Position numbers and translations under genes: made by a program. Source: Adiantum capillus-veneris (Eukaryota > Streptophyta > Polypodiopsida > Polypodiales > Pteridaceae). Taken from it: DNA of 64,000 bases. Position 1 is the stretch's first letter, and the number at the start of each line of letters is the position of its first letter. Under the pieces are notes generated by a model. The model was given only the letters and a program-made list of their open reading frames with translations. It did not search any database and was not told the origin of the DNA. The stretch covers positions 87,097,721 through 87,161,720 of the forward strand of contig CM043956.1 in assembly GCA_014529385.2 (NCBI GenBank), in the 5' to 3' direction. Positions 19,110 to 29,270 of this stretch are shown piece after piece.

Positions 19110-22100
19110 TTAGTTGGAGCTCGAATATGATGAGCTCTCCTCTGAACCATCCTTAGCATTGATTTCACCAGCATATGGCTGTGAAAGACGACATTGGTAG
19201 GCCTTCAATCGCCAACCATTTACCGGGGTCTGATGTACCTTACCATCTAGGTCACCTAGTTGGTAACTACCATTTGAGAACCTCTGTATCACTACAAAAG
19301 GGCCTTCCCACTTAAGCAAGAACTTACCATCCTTCCTGCGATCAAAGCGATTGTCGTATCTGAGCACTAAAGAACCTTCCTTGATACCTTTCTTGACAAG
19401 GTTGCGATTGAACTTCTTTCGTTTCTTCTCTGCCTGGGCTGCATAGTACTTCACTGCTGACTCTCGATCTAGCCCTAACCTCTCCAAATCGATGATTCTT
19501 CCTTCCAACTGCTTCTCTTGACTATCCTGTTGATGTGCTTTTAGAACTCGGAGGCTCGCTAGCTCCACTTCTATAGGCAATAGTGCCTCTTGCCCGTAAA
19601 CCAAGTGAAAAGGTGTATACCCCAAGGATGTTTTAAAGGATGTTCTGTTGGCCCAAAGTTCTGCATCTAGGTGTTTTTCCCATGCCTTAGGATGTAAATG
19701 CACTTGCTTAGTGATGATTTTACATATAAGACCATTTACCTTTTCCACAAGACCATTGCACTGAGGGTAGTATGGTGTAGAGTGCCTGCGCTTGATTTTT
19801 AACTTGCTCATCAATTGCCCGACTAAATCAGCTCGAAATCCCGGTCCCCTATCCGAGAGAATTTCCAAAGGTGTGCCAAAACGGCAACAAAGGCATTCAA
19901 AAATGAAATCACTCACGTCCTTGGCTGTGATGCGCTTTGTGGGACGAGCTTCTGCCCATCTGGTCATGTACTCCACCCCCATAATGATGTATTCCTTCCC
20001 TGATTGAGTGCAAGGTAGTGGCCCTATTGCATCTATCCCCCATTTTTCAAATGGCCCATAGGTTTTGATTGGATGTTGATTTTCATGGGTAAGACGCCTT
20101 GGTCCAGCTTTTTGGCAAACCTCACATGTGCGGCACCAATGTTGTACATCTCGATGGAGGCTTGGCCACGTGAACCCTGCTTGTAAAATCTTTCTGCTAG
20201 TAATCTCTTGTGCAAAGTGGCCACCACACACACCTTCATGACAACTAAACAAAATATCCTTTATCTCTTGGGATGCAAGAACTCTCCTTAAGACAGCATC
20301 TTTCCCTCTACAATACAAGTCCTCATTCACTAAGCTATAGCTGGTAGCCTTTTTTGCCAACCACCTACGTTCACTTTTACTCATACCAGAGGGTGCTTCA
20401 TAATGCTCAAGAAAGTAAAGTAAATCATGCAGCTCCTCCTTTCCCTGGTATAAAGGACTTTTCACAAGGATAGCACCTACTATGAGAGTTTGTAGTTCTT
20501 CACCTGCTAAGGCATCTGCTTCTCGATTTTGATCTCTAGGTACAAAGTGCACTCGAACTTCTTTAAAACCCTTCCACAAGGCCTTTGCTTCCCTCATCTT
20601 AACAGACAATTTGTCATTTTTACAGGCCCATACACCAACCATTTGCTTAACAATCAACATGGAGTCACCAAAAACATTTAGCTTTGTGATGCCCTGAGAA
20701 AGACAACATTGCAACCCTAAAACAAGGGCATGGTACTCAGCCTCATTGTTAGAATGAACCTCTTTTAGATGAAACCCTTTTGCAAAGATCTTCTCCTTCT
20801 CTGGACCTAATATTACTATGCCTGCTGATGCCTTGTCTTTGGTCCTCTTGTAAGCCCCATCAAAATACAGACTGTGTGCTCCCAGTAGAACTTCAGGCTC
20901 CGGGATAGGCGGTACCTTACTAGGTGCCTCTTTCTTGGCCTTCTCATAACACCTTTGTGTGAGGAAATCTGCCAAACAAGCACGGGTGGAATCCTCTACT
21001 TGTAGTGTGTAGTCAAACTCTTGAAGCTGCACCACCCACTTTGCTATTCTTTGAGACAATTCCATGTGTTGTAGGGCATATGGAAAAACCTCCTCATTTG
21101 TGATCACCACAAATTGTCTCGGAAGTAAGTAAGCCCGAAACTTCTCCACTGCAAACTTAAGAGCTAGCACCAATTGCTCAGTTGCGCTGAAACCCTTTTC
21201 AGCAGCTGTCATCACTCTACTAGAGAAGTAGACTGGTCTCATGAGAGATGTCTTTGGGTCTTTTTGCATCAAGACAGCTCCTAGAGCTTCTAGACCTACA
21301 CTAGGATTTACATAGAATAATTCACCCCATGTGGGTTGTAGGACGACACGCAATGAGCTCAAAATGGTTTTAACTTCTTGAAAGCACCTTTCACCCTCCT
21401 CACTCCATGTCAATGTACTGTGTTTAGTGAGCTGCTGCAAAGGATAGATTGCCTGAGAAAGGAGATGTATGAATTGTCCCATGTAGCGAACCTTTTGAAT
21501 GAAGGAGACTAGTTGCTTCACGTTTGAAGGAGTAGGTAAAGCTAACAATGTCTTTACCTTTTCATGGTCAGCCTCAATACCATCTTGAGACACAACATGG
21601 CCTAGTAGAGTGACCTTGCTCTCACCTATGTGGCACTTGTCTTTATTCAATTGCCCACCCAATTGGGCCAGACGGGTGAAACCTTCATCAACCTTGGACA
21701 GATGTACTTCCCTAGAGTTGTAAATGCAAAAATCATCAATGAAGACTCGTATGGACTTACCAAAGTAAGGTTGAAACACCAAGTTCATAAACCTCTGGAA
21801 AGTAGCTGGGGCATTAGTTAAACCAAAAGGCATAACTCTATAAGCAAAACACCCCCAAGGTGTTATGAAGGTAGTCTTTCTTTGGTCTTCATCTGCAATT
21901 CTGATTTGGAAGTAGCCTGAGTACCCATCACACACTGTGTACCTTTCATGACCAGCCACTTCATTTAGTATTTCATCTTGAAAAGGCAAAGGAAAATGGT
22001 CCCTTTTTGTGGCTGCATTTAGAGGCTTGTAATCCACACATACCCTCCACTTCCCATTTTTCCTTGGTGCTACCACAACTGGAGACACCCACTCAGAATC

Positions 22101-23003
22101 TTCCACTGGGTAGATAAATCCTGCCTTGAGTAATCTTTTTACTTCTTTTAAGAGTGCATCTTGTTGCACTAGCCCTAATCTCCTTAGCCTTTGCACCACT
22201 GGTTTGGCACCTTCCTTTAATTGGATATGGAGTTGGGTTATCGTCATTCCTTTAATGTGCTCGTAATCAGTTATAAAGAGGCCAGCATGCTTCTTTAGTA
22301 CCTGCAAATAGGGTTCTCTCTCTTCTTCTAGTAGGTCCTTAGCTAGCATCTCCTCTAAGCCTGTGGCTTCTTCCTTGTTTAGAGAGTCTTGACCACCTTC
22401 TCCTTCTGGGTTTCGCAGTATTATACCCATGACTTCCAAAGAGCTAGCATCCTCCTCAGATGACTCATCCTCAGATGAAGAGCAGCTGCTTGTGCTCCAT
22501 TCATCCATAGAAGTCTCCATCTCTAGGTCTTGTTGTCTACCCTGCTTCATGTCATACACAATTTTTTGTTGCTTGCCACCTACCTTATGATTTGGTCGCA
22601 ACTCAAGGGAACCTGTCTCCCAATCTTGCCTAGCTTTCATAGCCATAAGCCAAGGTCTTCCAAGGATTAGCGGATAGCCCTCCCCCTTAGTTGGGATCAC
22701 ATAAGCATCAATTGAGATTGCCACACCAAAAGCTGAAACCTTCACTCCATTAACCTTTCCCACACAAGCCACCCTTGCATTATTTTCCATCTTAGCTTGT
22801 AAGGAAGTTTTCTCGTTTACTTCCAAACCCAACCTGTACATTAATTTCTCTGTCATAACACAAATCTCCGCTCCACCATCTACGTACACATTGGAGACTC
22901 GCTGACTCTTAATCTCTGCATCAATCACTGGCACGATATCCTTCATGCCTCTTGCACTAATAGACCCAACTGACTTTGCCTTAGCCCTCCTGGTGCTGAC
23001 CAT
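19110..23003 (-). CDS. pol: Element C pol polyprotein (PR-RT-RH-aRH-IN)
   Basis: 1297 residues, one open frame. The protease has V-Y-V-D-G-G-A (Asp42; Gly replaces the usual Ser/Thr) and L-I-L-G-R-P-W near 112-118. RT has V-C-D-G-Y-S-G (Asp359) and the active site F-I-D-D (Asp423, Asp424). The RT-linked RNase H has N566 and N636 where catalytic Asp is expected. A second, plant/archaeal-type RNase H follows with Asp715, Glu754, Asp780 and Asp830 intact. Integrase has the HHCC finger (H922, H929, C960, C963) and D991, D1051, E1087, with the DD35E spacing. No chromodomain is present. It is in the same frame as gag, separated by UAG and two codons, so it is probably made as a gag-pol fusion by stop readthrough. 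It copies element RNA into DNA and inserts it. Confidence 0.95.
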   Translation of the reverse strand: MVSTRRAKAKSVGSISARGMKDIVPVIDAEIKSQRVSNVYVDGGAEICVMTEKLMYRLGLEVNEKTSLQAKMENNARVACVGKVNGVKVSAFGVAISIDAYVIPTKGEGYPLILGRPWLMAMKARQDWETGSLELRPNHKVGGKQQKIVYDMKQGRQQDLEMETSMDEWSTSSCSSSEDESSEEDASSLEVMGIILRNPEGEGGQDSLNKEEATGLEEMLAKDLLEEEREPYLQVLKKHAGLFITDYEHIKGMTITQLHIQLKEGAKPVVQRLRRLGLVQQDALLKEVKRLLKAGFIYPVEDSEWVSPVVVAPRKNGKWRVCVDYKPLNAATKRDHFPLPFQDEILNEVAGHERYTVCDGYSGYFQIRIADEDQRKTTFITPWGCFAYRVMPFGLTNAPATFQRFMNLVFQPYFGKSIRVFIDDFCIYNSREVHLSKVDEGFTRLAQLGGQLNKDKCHIGESKVTLLGHVVSQDGIEADHEKVKTLLALPTPSNVKQLVSFIQKVRYMGQFIHLLSQAIYPLQQLTKHSTLTWSEEGERCFQEVKTILSSLRVVLQPTWGELFYVNPSVGLEALGAVLMQKDPKTSLMRPVYFSSRVMTAAEKGFSATEQLVLALKFAVEKFRAYLLPRQFVVITNEEVFPYALQHMELSQRIAKWVVQLQEFDYTLQVEDSTRACLADFLTQRCYEKAKKEAPSKVPPIPEPEVLLGAHSLYFDGAYKRTKDKASAGIVILGPEKEKIFAKGFHLKEVHSNNEAEYHALVLGLQCCLSQGITKLNVFGDSMLIVKQMVGVWACKNDKLSVKMREAKALWKGFKEVRVHFVPRDQNREADALAGEELQTLIVGAILVKSPLYQGKEELHDLLYFLEHYEAPSGMSKSERRWLAKKATSYSLVNEDLYCRGKDAVLRRVLASQEIKDILFSCHEGVCGGHFAQEITSRKILQAGFTWPSLHRDVQHWCRTCEVCQKAGPRRLTHENQHPIKTYGPFEKWGIDAIGPLPCTQSGKEYIIMGVEYMTRWAEARPTKRITAKDVSDFIFECLCCRFGTPLEILSDRGPGFRADLVGQLMSKLKIKRRHSTPYYPQCNGLVEKVNGLICKIITKQVHLHPKAWEKHLDAELWANRTSFKTSLGYTPFHLVYGQEALLPIEVELASLRVLKAHQQDSQEKQLEGRIIDLERLGLDRESAVKYYAAQAEKKRKKFNRNLVKKGIKEGSLVLRYDNRFDRRKDGKFLLKWEGPFVVIQRFSNGSYQLGDLDGKVHQTPVNGWRLKAYQCRLSQPYAGEINAKDGSEESSSYSSSN

Positions 23004-23009
23004 CTTAGA

Positions 23010-23012
23010 CTA
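23010..23012 (-). promoter_or_regulatory. In-frame UAG between gag and pol (readthrough candidate)
   Basis: The minus strand reads ACC-TAG-TCT-AAG-ATG. Gag and pol share the frame, so decoding this one codon joins them. The first pol Met is at 23003, only two codons past the stop. Whether it is a programmed site or a chance mutation cannot be told from one copy. Confidence 0.6.
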
Positions 23013-24323
23013 GGTTCTACGCATCTTTGGGGAAAGGTGGAGGAGTTGCTGCCATGAAATCTTTGGTCCTTGCTTACTCACATCTGCTACCAGGTCGTAA
23101 GGTATGGATCCTACCCCAAGTGGAAAGTCTTCTACTCCTATGTGCCTCCTTGACCTAATCTTCCTTTTCTTGTCTCCTATCACTTGGGAGGAACCCTCAT
23201 TACCTTTATCCGGCTGTGAAGCTTCCATTTCATCAGTTCTTTTTCTCCTAACTCTCTTTATTGGCATGGCAACAGCTTCCTCCATTTTTTCTTTCCCTTT
23301 ATCCTTACCATTGTCAAGACTTATGACAGAGACAGCCCTGTCCTCCCCTCCCGATGGTAGTGGAGGGATCTCTACTGGTGCTTGTGGTGGTGGAGGAGGG
23401 GGTCTCAATATTTGGATTGGTGGAGCCACGTGTGCATTTTGTCCATTTAGTGGCCTAGCTCGAGGAGGAGTGACTTGCTGGCGAGGAGGCCGTCTTTGAT
23501 TACCATTTCCTTGATAGCGTCGTGGATGGGGGCAATAATACATGCCGTGACCTACCTCTCCACAGTTGTAGCAAATGTACTCACGTGCTTGCCTTTGTCC
23601 TTCTTGTCTATTTCGTTCATTTCCTAGCTGGGGAGCCCTTACACCTTGAACCAGATTGATGGACAGGCTCTCTAGTTGATTGGTGATTTGTTGAAGTAAT
23701 TCTTGTTGAGAGGACTCTTGGTCTGTTGCTCCTGTCCCTGCTACTACCCTTGCCGTAGGTTGAGCTAGCGGTGGAGGCTCCATTCCCCCTTGTAGTTGAG
23801 CTTGGAATTTTAACTTCCTATCCTTCTCCCTTGCATAAGTCATAGCTTTATCAAAGGTATCTGGGAATTTACCTTTTACCTTTTCTCGAAGGATGGGGTA
23901 AAGCCCTACCAGGAAACAGTCCTTCTTTAGGCATTCTGGCGCCCTTTTTCCTTCACCTAGTGATGCACACCATTTCTCCCACAGGTTGGAAAACTTTCCT
24001 TCATAGCTTCTATAGTCATTGGGTGATGTTTGGCGTAGCTCTAAGAGCTGTCTCCATATCTCCTCTGGAGGCTCATGGCGGCAAAATTCTTCGATGAAGG
24101 CCATCTTTAAGGACTCCCAGTCTCTTCTTTCTTCAGGTGCCAAAGTTTGATACCATAATTTTGCACCTTCCCTCAAGACCAAAGGAAAGGCGCTTAACTT
24201 AGTAGCTTCGTCATCCCTTCCCGATACCAGAAAGGCCATTTCCAAATTATCCAAAAAGTCTGGAGCAACCTCCCCAGGCTTACCATAAAAATTAGGGAAG
24301 GCCATAAGTGAGAGAGTAAACAA
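23010..24323 (-). CDS. gag: Element C gag
   Basis: 437 residues from ATG 24323. The N-terminal half is a retrotransposon gag capsid-type domain: F-P-N-F-Y-G-K-P near 9-16, G-A-K-L-W-Y-Q-T-L near 53-61, W-x2-L-K-x-A-F-I-E-E-F near 69-80, and Y-R-S-Y-E-G-K-F near 104-111. A single CX2CX4HX4C zinc knuckle, C-Y-N-C-G-E-V-G-H-G-M-Y-Y-C, lies at 251-264 and should bind element RNA. A Pro-rich stretch (310-325) and a Lys/Arg-rich C-terminus follow. It forms the virus-like particle. The upstream MFTLSL may not be native; Met7 (M-A-F-P-N-F) is an equally good start. It ends in the UAG shared with pol. Confidence 0.92.
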   Translation of the reverse strand: MFTLSLMAFPNFYGKPGEVAPDFLDNLEMAFLVSGRDDEATKLSAFPLVLREGAKLWYQTLAPEERRDWESLKMAFIEEFCRHEPPEEIWRQLLELRQTSPNDYRSYEGKFSNLWEKWCASLGEGKRAPECLKKDCFLVGLYPILREKVKGKFPDTFDKAMTYAREKDRKLKFQAQLQGGMEPPPLAQPTARVVAGTGATDQESSQQELLQQITNQLESLSINLVQGVRAPQLGNERNRQEGQRQAREYICYNCGEVGHGMYYCPHPRRYQGNGNQRRPPRQQVTPPRARPLNGQNAHVAPPIQILRPPPPPPQAPVEIPPLPSGGEDRAVSVISLDNGKDKGKEKMEEAVAMPIKRVRRKRTDEMEASQPDKGNEGSSQVIGDKKRKIRSRRHIGVEDFPLGVGSIPYDLVADVSKQGPKISWQQLLHLSPKMRRT

Positions 24324-24649
24324 TTACACAAACAGCTCCAATTTATTTTAAAATAGAGTATGGTAATTACAATTTGGAGCTTTAGCACAACTTAGCTCAA
24401 AATAGGATGAAGATCAACACATCAAAGGAATGGTAATAGTCTAGTAAGGGTAGAATGACAGGATGAGGAGAGCGCAAGATTTCCCCAAGTTTCTCGGCTC
24501 CAAACAACAGGGCTATTCTTTGCTGATAAAATATTTTTCTATCAATACAAATATTCACACGGATATGACGCACAAAATAGAAAGGAAACATGCGGGAATC
24601 ATCATTCTCATTATTGGCATCCATACTTACACACAAGAGCCTAGCTTAG
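24324..24649 (-). other. Element C leader next to gag, no gene seen
   Basis: About 325 bp of AT-rich leader. No domain or splice signal is evident. Confidence 0.5.
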
Positions 24650-24958
24650 TTACACCACCTTGGGACCAATGAACCTGATCAGCCATAGAAGGTCAGCACC
24701 TCGGATCACTTCGACTCTTCCTGATGCATCTGTGAAGACGTAACGCGTGATGGCAACACTTTGTACAATGCTGAGCCTTTTAGCAAGCAACAATTGGATG
24801 CTATTACCATAATCAGCATGACGAATGAAAGTGACACCATTAATGTGCAGCACATCATCAACTAAGATAGTTTCCTTAGATTGAGATAACTTCTTGAAAA
24901 TTAGCAGCAAAGGTAGGGCAGGGAGGCTTTTCACCCGGTCTCCAAAGCACTTTGGCAA
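24650..24958 (-). CDS. Element C pre-gag small ORF 3
   Basis: 102 residues, minus strand, with alternating hydrophobic segments that look protein-like (I-L-V-D-D-V-L-H-I-N-G-V-T, L-L-L-A-K-R-L-S-I-V-Q). It overlaps the next frame upstream (24931-25224). It may be the end of a single pre-gag protein broken by frameshifts or joined by splicing. Ogre-type Tat elements carry an extra ORF before gag, which fits this place, but I see no recognisable family. Confidence 0.4.
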   Translation of the reverse strand: MPKCFGDRVKSLPALPLLLIFKKLSQSKETILVDDVLHINGVTFIRHADYGNSIQLLLAKRLSIVQSVAITRYVFTDASGRVEVIRGADLLWLIRFIGPKVV

Positions 24959-25224
24959 TATCCAAAGTGATCTTCACGCGGACAGGAGGTTGGCTTGGGA
25001 TTGGTGGTGTCTGGATTCACAAAGTGCACTGGGAGCATTCGCAGACGGGCAGCAATCTTGTAGGCAAGCCTTCGCCTCTTTGCTTCAGGAGGATTCAGGG
25101 GTGAGAGTCGTGGTTGCAAGTTGGAGGTTGAAGTTGGTTGCTCACTAGCCTTTTTCTTGCCTGTAGTGGTCATGTAATCCCTTATTAATGAGATTAAGCC
25201 AAATGTTACCTTACGCTTGAGCAC
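24931..25224 (-). CDS. Element C pre-gag small ORF 2
   Basis: 97 residues, basic and Ser/Pro-rich, with P-E-A-K-R-R-R-L-A-Y-K-I-A-A-R-L. It overlaps the end of the frame at 25211-25426 and the start of 24650-24958, so three short frames tile the leader in one orientation. That pattern suggests one decayed or spliced ORF. Confidence 0.35.
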   Translation of the reverse strand: MLKRKVTFGLISLIRDYMTTTGKKKASEQPTSTSNLQPRLSPLNPPEAKRRRLAYKIAARLRMLPVHFVNPDTTNPKPTSCPREDHFGYCQSALETG

Positions 25225-25426
25225 GCGCTGCGGCCTTGGGCCACTTAGGTGTAGAGGTGATCTTCCTCCTCTTAGTCGGCTCCTCAGGAAAGAGAGGTCT
25301 GGTGATGCTTTCTCTTCCCTTAATGTGTGTCACAGTACCTTCGTGTATGTTGATGTAGAATATTTCAAGCTCGTGTGCGTTGGAGGTTTCTGGAGCACTC
25401 ATAGGTTGAGAGGAGAGGTATATCAA
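25211..25426 (-). CDS. Element C pre-gag small ORF 1
   Basis: 71 residues with K-R-R-K-I near its end (E-P-T-K-R-R-K-I-T), a possible nuclear localisation signal. Another minus frame (25423-25722) overlaps its start by four bases and itself starts inside the 5' LTR. No family is recognised. Confidence 0.3.
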   Translation of the reverse strand: MIYLSSQPMSAPETSNAHELEIFYINIHEGTVTHIKGRESITRPLFPEEPTKRRKITSTPKWPKAAARAQA

Positions 25427-25612
25427 GCTCTTCTTCTTACTCTCCTTCGTTGGCGACGATCACGAACAAGGCATGTAGAAGAACTTACTTCTTGAATTTC
25501 AATGACACTGCAACCTGGTAACAAGACCTCGATGAAAGCTTTTAACGCCATTCGTCCATGTTGTATATTGCACATCTTCATTGCTTGTGGACTGAAGGTC
25601 TGTGTAGCCCTC

Positions 25613-25628
25613 CTCCGTGGGGGCACCA
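25613..25628 (-). other. Primer-binding site of element C
   Basis: The minus strand reads TGGTGCCCCCACGGAG, three bases after the 5' LTR. TGG pairs with the tRNA CCA end. I cannot say which tRNA it matches. Confidence 0.7.
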
Positions 25629-25631
25629 AAA

Positions 25632-27130
25632 TGATAGCGGGAAAAAGAGCAGTGCAATCGGGTGGCCTCTGTACTCGTGCACGCTCCACAAACCACGCCT
25701 CATGCAAACAAGCAAAGAACAAAACAAAGGGGGCACCACCCTAAATTAAGAGGTTTAGGGACCTCACACATAGTGCACATAGGCAAGTGAGACTTCTGGC
25801 ACTATGATGGCATCAAAACATATGGCAAAACACATAGAAACGAAGCTTAGGGACCTTATGTAGCATATATATACACAAAACATCAGCTTAACAATACAAC
25901 GGCATCTGATTATACATAACAAGGATATAGAGAAGCAAGCAAAGGATGGCATAATCCCTTGTCAAAAACAATCAACCCAGCAAGTAGGTATGATCCTACT
26001 AGCAACACATCAATACCTTAGAGAATGATGGCGAGGATGGTGGCCATGGATCATGAGAGAAGACTCCTTATTTAGGTTTTAGGGCTAGTAATGTAGCATA
26101 CTAGAGGGAGAGAGAGTAGAGCTCCATCCATAGCTCCTCGTTGTGAGCAATGTCGTCATAGCTTCGTTGCTTGGTTAAGTGGGTGAAGTGTTGGTTTTGA
26201 GTGAGATAAGGCCTCCTTATATAGGTTTCTGAGAGGGTTTAGGTTTAGGGATAAACATGCTTAAATCCGTTGATTGGGGTTACTTTTTGCTTAGGGTGGT
26301 CAACAGATTGAGGTCACCTGATATGTCACCATCAAGATATTCTCTAGAGTGATGTGAGAGGGGAGGGTAAATGCTGATTTTTCTGATTGTGACACATGGG
26401 GATAAGGCCTTGACCAGCATTTAAGAGCAGGTGAGGTGGCTGTTGAAACTGGAGGTTCTGCACATGTCAGGGGGGGACCTGCGGGGGGGAGGTGGCAGCT
26501 GGGTCCTCCTGAATATCAAATTCTCAAAAAATCCTCAACCATGGCTTCTTTTGACATGTGTTCTTTGAAAAAATCAGCATGTCTCTTTTCAACTCAAAAG
26601 TCTTTATCCCTGTTGACTCACCTTTACCATAAGATTTTCCCTTTTTCTCCTCCTGTAACTGCATTGTTGATGCCCAATCACTGCTTCTAGTAACAGTGAA
26701 CTGTTACCTACCAAATACTTATGGTGCAGTAAAAAATATTTACCATGGGTAAAAAAAGTTACTGTAGGTAAAAAGTGATTTGTATTTACCATGTAGGTGA
26801 AAAATATTTACTGTAGGTAAAAAAATATTTACTGTCGGTAAAAAAGTGAAAACGGAGTATGCTCTGCTGTGAGTCCACACGAACATCCTCGTGTAAATTT
26901 CACTAGAAATTCACACCTAGAATGGGCTATTCTATAAGATATAGGTTGTAGGCATGCATAAGAGCTCGTTCCCATGTATCTTCTATCCATGGCACTTTTT
27001 ACTCTTTGGTGCTTGTGAAGTAGATTTTTCTTCTCTTTTGAGATCCCTTGGACTAGAGTATCCTCATCTCCCCAACAACTGATTGTGCCTTTATTGCATC
27101 TTCAGAAGGGGTCCTAAAAACCATGCATCA
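25632..27130 (-). repeat. 5' LTR of element C
   Basis: 1499-bp copy of 17283-18794, followed by GCACT at 27131-27135. Near 26730-26850 it has a cluster of 'gtaggtaaaaa' and 'aaatatttac' blocks. Confidence 0.95.
26216..26225 (-). promoter_or_regulatory. TATA box in the 5' LTR of element C
   Basis: The minus strand reads CCTATATAAG; the same sequence is at 17881-17890 in the other LTR. It is the likely core promoter of element C. Confidence 0.65.
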
Positions 27131-27135
27131 GCACT

Positions 27136-29270
27136 CTTGATACTTGTCCAATTCCAACCCATCCAAAGCTAGTGTAAATCATCCCTTGACCTGCTCCAAA
27201 TCAGCCCTTATTTATGACCGGATTGATGCAAAATTTGATGTGAGACCTGATAAAAAAACTTCCCCAAAATTCATCCAAGTTCTATTGCACACCAATGACC
27301 AATCATTACAAGTAATCAAACCGAGTTTTTTTTCCCACAGATTCTCGTATGCAAATAGTAAGGTTTGAAGCATGAACATGAACACCTAACAATGTAACAA
27401 TCTACCCACAACTTATAAATTTCTTTTGCCTTTCATCCCACGAGTGTGAAATCTTGATTTTTTCTATCAAGATCAATTCATGAATTGCATCAACCCACTA
27501 AAAGAGATCACCTTCAATCTTTTCCTATCTATATGTGATTGAATATTGTGCATAATTTTATAGCCAAAAATTGTCTCAAATTTAAAATCGATCTAGGTGC
27601 ACAATTAGCATGTGAGGTGTTTGCACCTCCCCACGTATGCCATAAACACACTCTAAGAAACCACATTATCACAACCATGTTGTGGGCATATCTTGCAATC
27701 AACACACTTCAGTAAACCACATCAATTTTCCATATAAGCGTGAACCACAACTAGCCATACACATCAACCAATTTACCACAAAGCACATGTTTCTCCAATA
27801 GGTCTTGAGTACCATCCCAATGTTTTCACTAACAAATTTAAACATAAAGCATGTTCATGGCTTGCAATTGGTGTGCTTCAAAAAACAACAATTTTAACAA
27901 TAATTTTTCTTTTGTTCACAGTCAAAAGAAACCACATGTAAAGTTGAACGCTCTTGAGCAATATTTTTCTTTTGCTCAAATAGATTACATGTATAGTCAA
28001 AAGTTAATTAAGGGCCTTTTGTGCTTTGTTGAGGGTGACAGGTTTGGCATAAACATCACATCATGTTTTTCCAGCAAAATCGATGAGAAAAACAATCTCA
28101 TTAAGAATTCTCACACCCACACTAGTGTCTTGCATGATGCAAGCTTCAAGTTACATGATCACATGTGGTACAAGAAACCCAAAACTTTCCTTGCCATATA
28201 CATGCTCACAACATCTTGCTAGTAACATGCTCCAAAATTAAATAAAATGTCAATGCACAAAGACACAAGCCTTAAACAAAATGTTGGTGCACAAAGCCAC
28301 AAACCAATGGTCATATCCTTTTATCAACTCACTTAAAGACACCAAGTCCAATGTGAGATCCATATTGGAGAAATATTTCTATCAACACGCTCAAAGAGAC
28401 AACATTCAAATGCCAACTAGTGAGCATTGTCATTGGCAAGTGCACAAAATAGACAACTATCAAAAATAGACAACCAATGGTCATATCCTTTTATCAACTC
28501 GCTTAAAGACACCAAGTCCAATGCAAGATCCATATTGGAGAAATATTTCTATCAACACGCTCAAAGAGACAACATTCAAATGCCAACTAGTGAGCATTGT
28601 CATTGGCAAGTGCACAAAATAGACAACTATCAAAAAATCTTTAGACCATACTGATCATACGATAGCATTGAATCATCTTTTTCACAAACATACATAACAA
28701 TGACACAATGTCAAAAAGGACAATGAAAAAGAAATAAATATGAGTAACTAATCCACATAAACGCTTAAATCGTAAATTCTTCTTCTTTAAATTTCATGGA
28801 TGCTCTAAAAAATATTAGTCTCATCGTTTATAAGTAGAGATCTGCTGAGGTAGTATGATATAAACAATTGGAAAAATACAAAGAAACTTTGTAGCTAAAA
28901 CGTGTGGCCTTGTACCATATTGAAGCTCTTCATAAAATACAATTCACACTATAAAATACTTAACATGAGTAACTAACCCACTTTATAAAGTACATGTATC
29001 ATGGCATCTTTCATGGAAGTTTCACATAACAAAATGTTTTGTCATTATAAGTAGAGGTCTTTTGAGGAAGTATGATATAATCTATCAAGAAAATGCAACA
29101 AAACTCTGTAGCCAAAACTCTTGCACCTGCACCATATTGAAATTCACCATAAGATGAAAACTGATGTTAATTAAGAATCTAAAGCTTACAAGTTTCAGAA
29201 TTTACAAAAGGACATAATTATGAAAAGGAAATGAAGAAAAAACATATACCTCAAAAATCAAACTTGCATA
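27136..29270. other. Intergenic, AT-rich, no gene seen
   Basis: Continues the sequence left of element C once C and one TSD copy are removed. Apart from the 170-bp duplication at 28303-28637, no coding or structural signal is seen. Confidence 0.5.
28303..28637. repeat. Tandem duplication, 170-bp unit
   Basis: 'accaatggtcatatcc' occurs at 28303 and 28473; the two units are almost identical over about 165 bp. The junction contains 'caaaaatagacaacc', so the copies are joined at a 'gacaac' block. Confidence 0.9.

Larger units (their letters stand above)
17283..27130 (-). mobile_element. Complete Ty3/gypsy (Tat-like) element C, TSD GCACT
   Basis: 9.85-kb element with two LTRs of about 1.5 kb (17283-18794 and 25632-27130) and the target duplication GCACT at 17278-17282 and 27131-27135. 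On the minus strand the order is LTR, primer site, about 1.3-kb leader with small ORFs, gag, a single UAG, PR-RT-RNaseH-second RNaseH-IN, PPT, LTR. Both frames are long and intact. A plant-type second RNase H before integrase is characteristic of the Tat lineage. By eye the LTRs differ by roughly one to two dozen substitutions plus a GA-run indel, so the insertion is fairly recent. It sits between the B remnant and non-coding DNA. Confidence 0.95.

Noticed and set aside
23104-23499. 131-residue plus-strand frame opposite gag of element C
   Set aside because: It is antisense to the Pro-rich and basic part of an intact gag and is explained by its composition.
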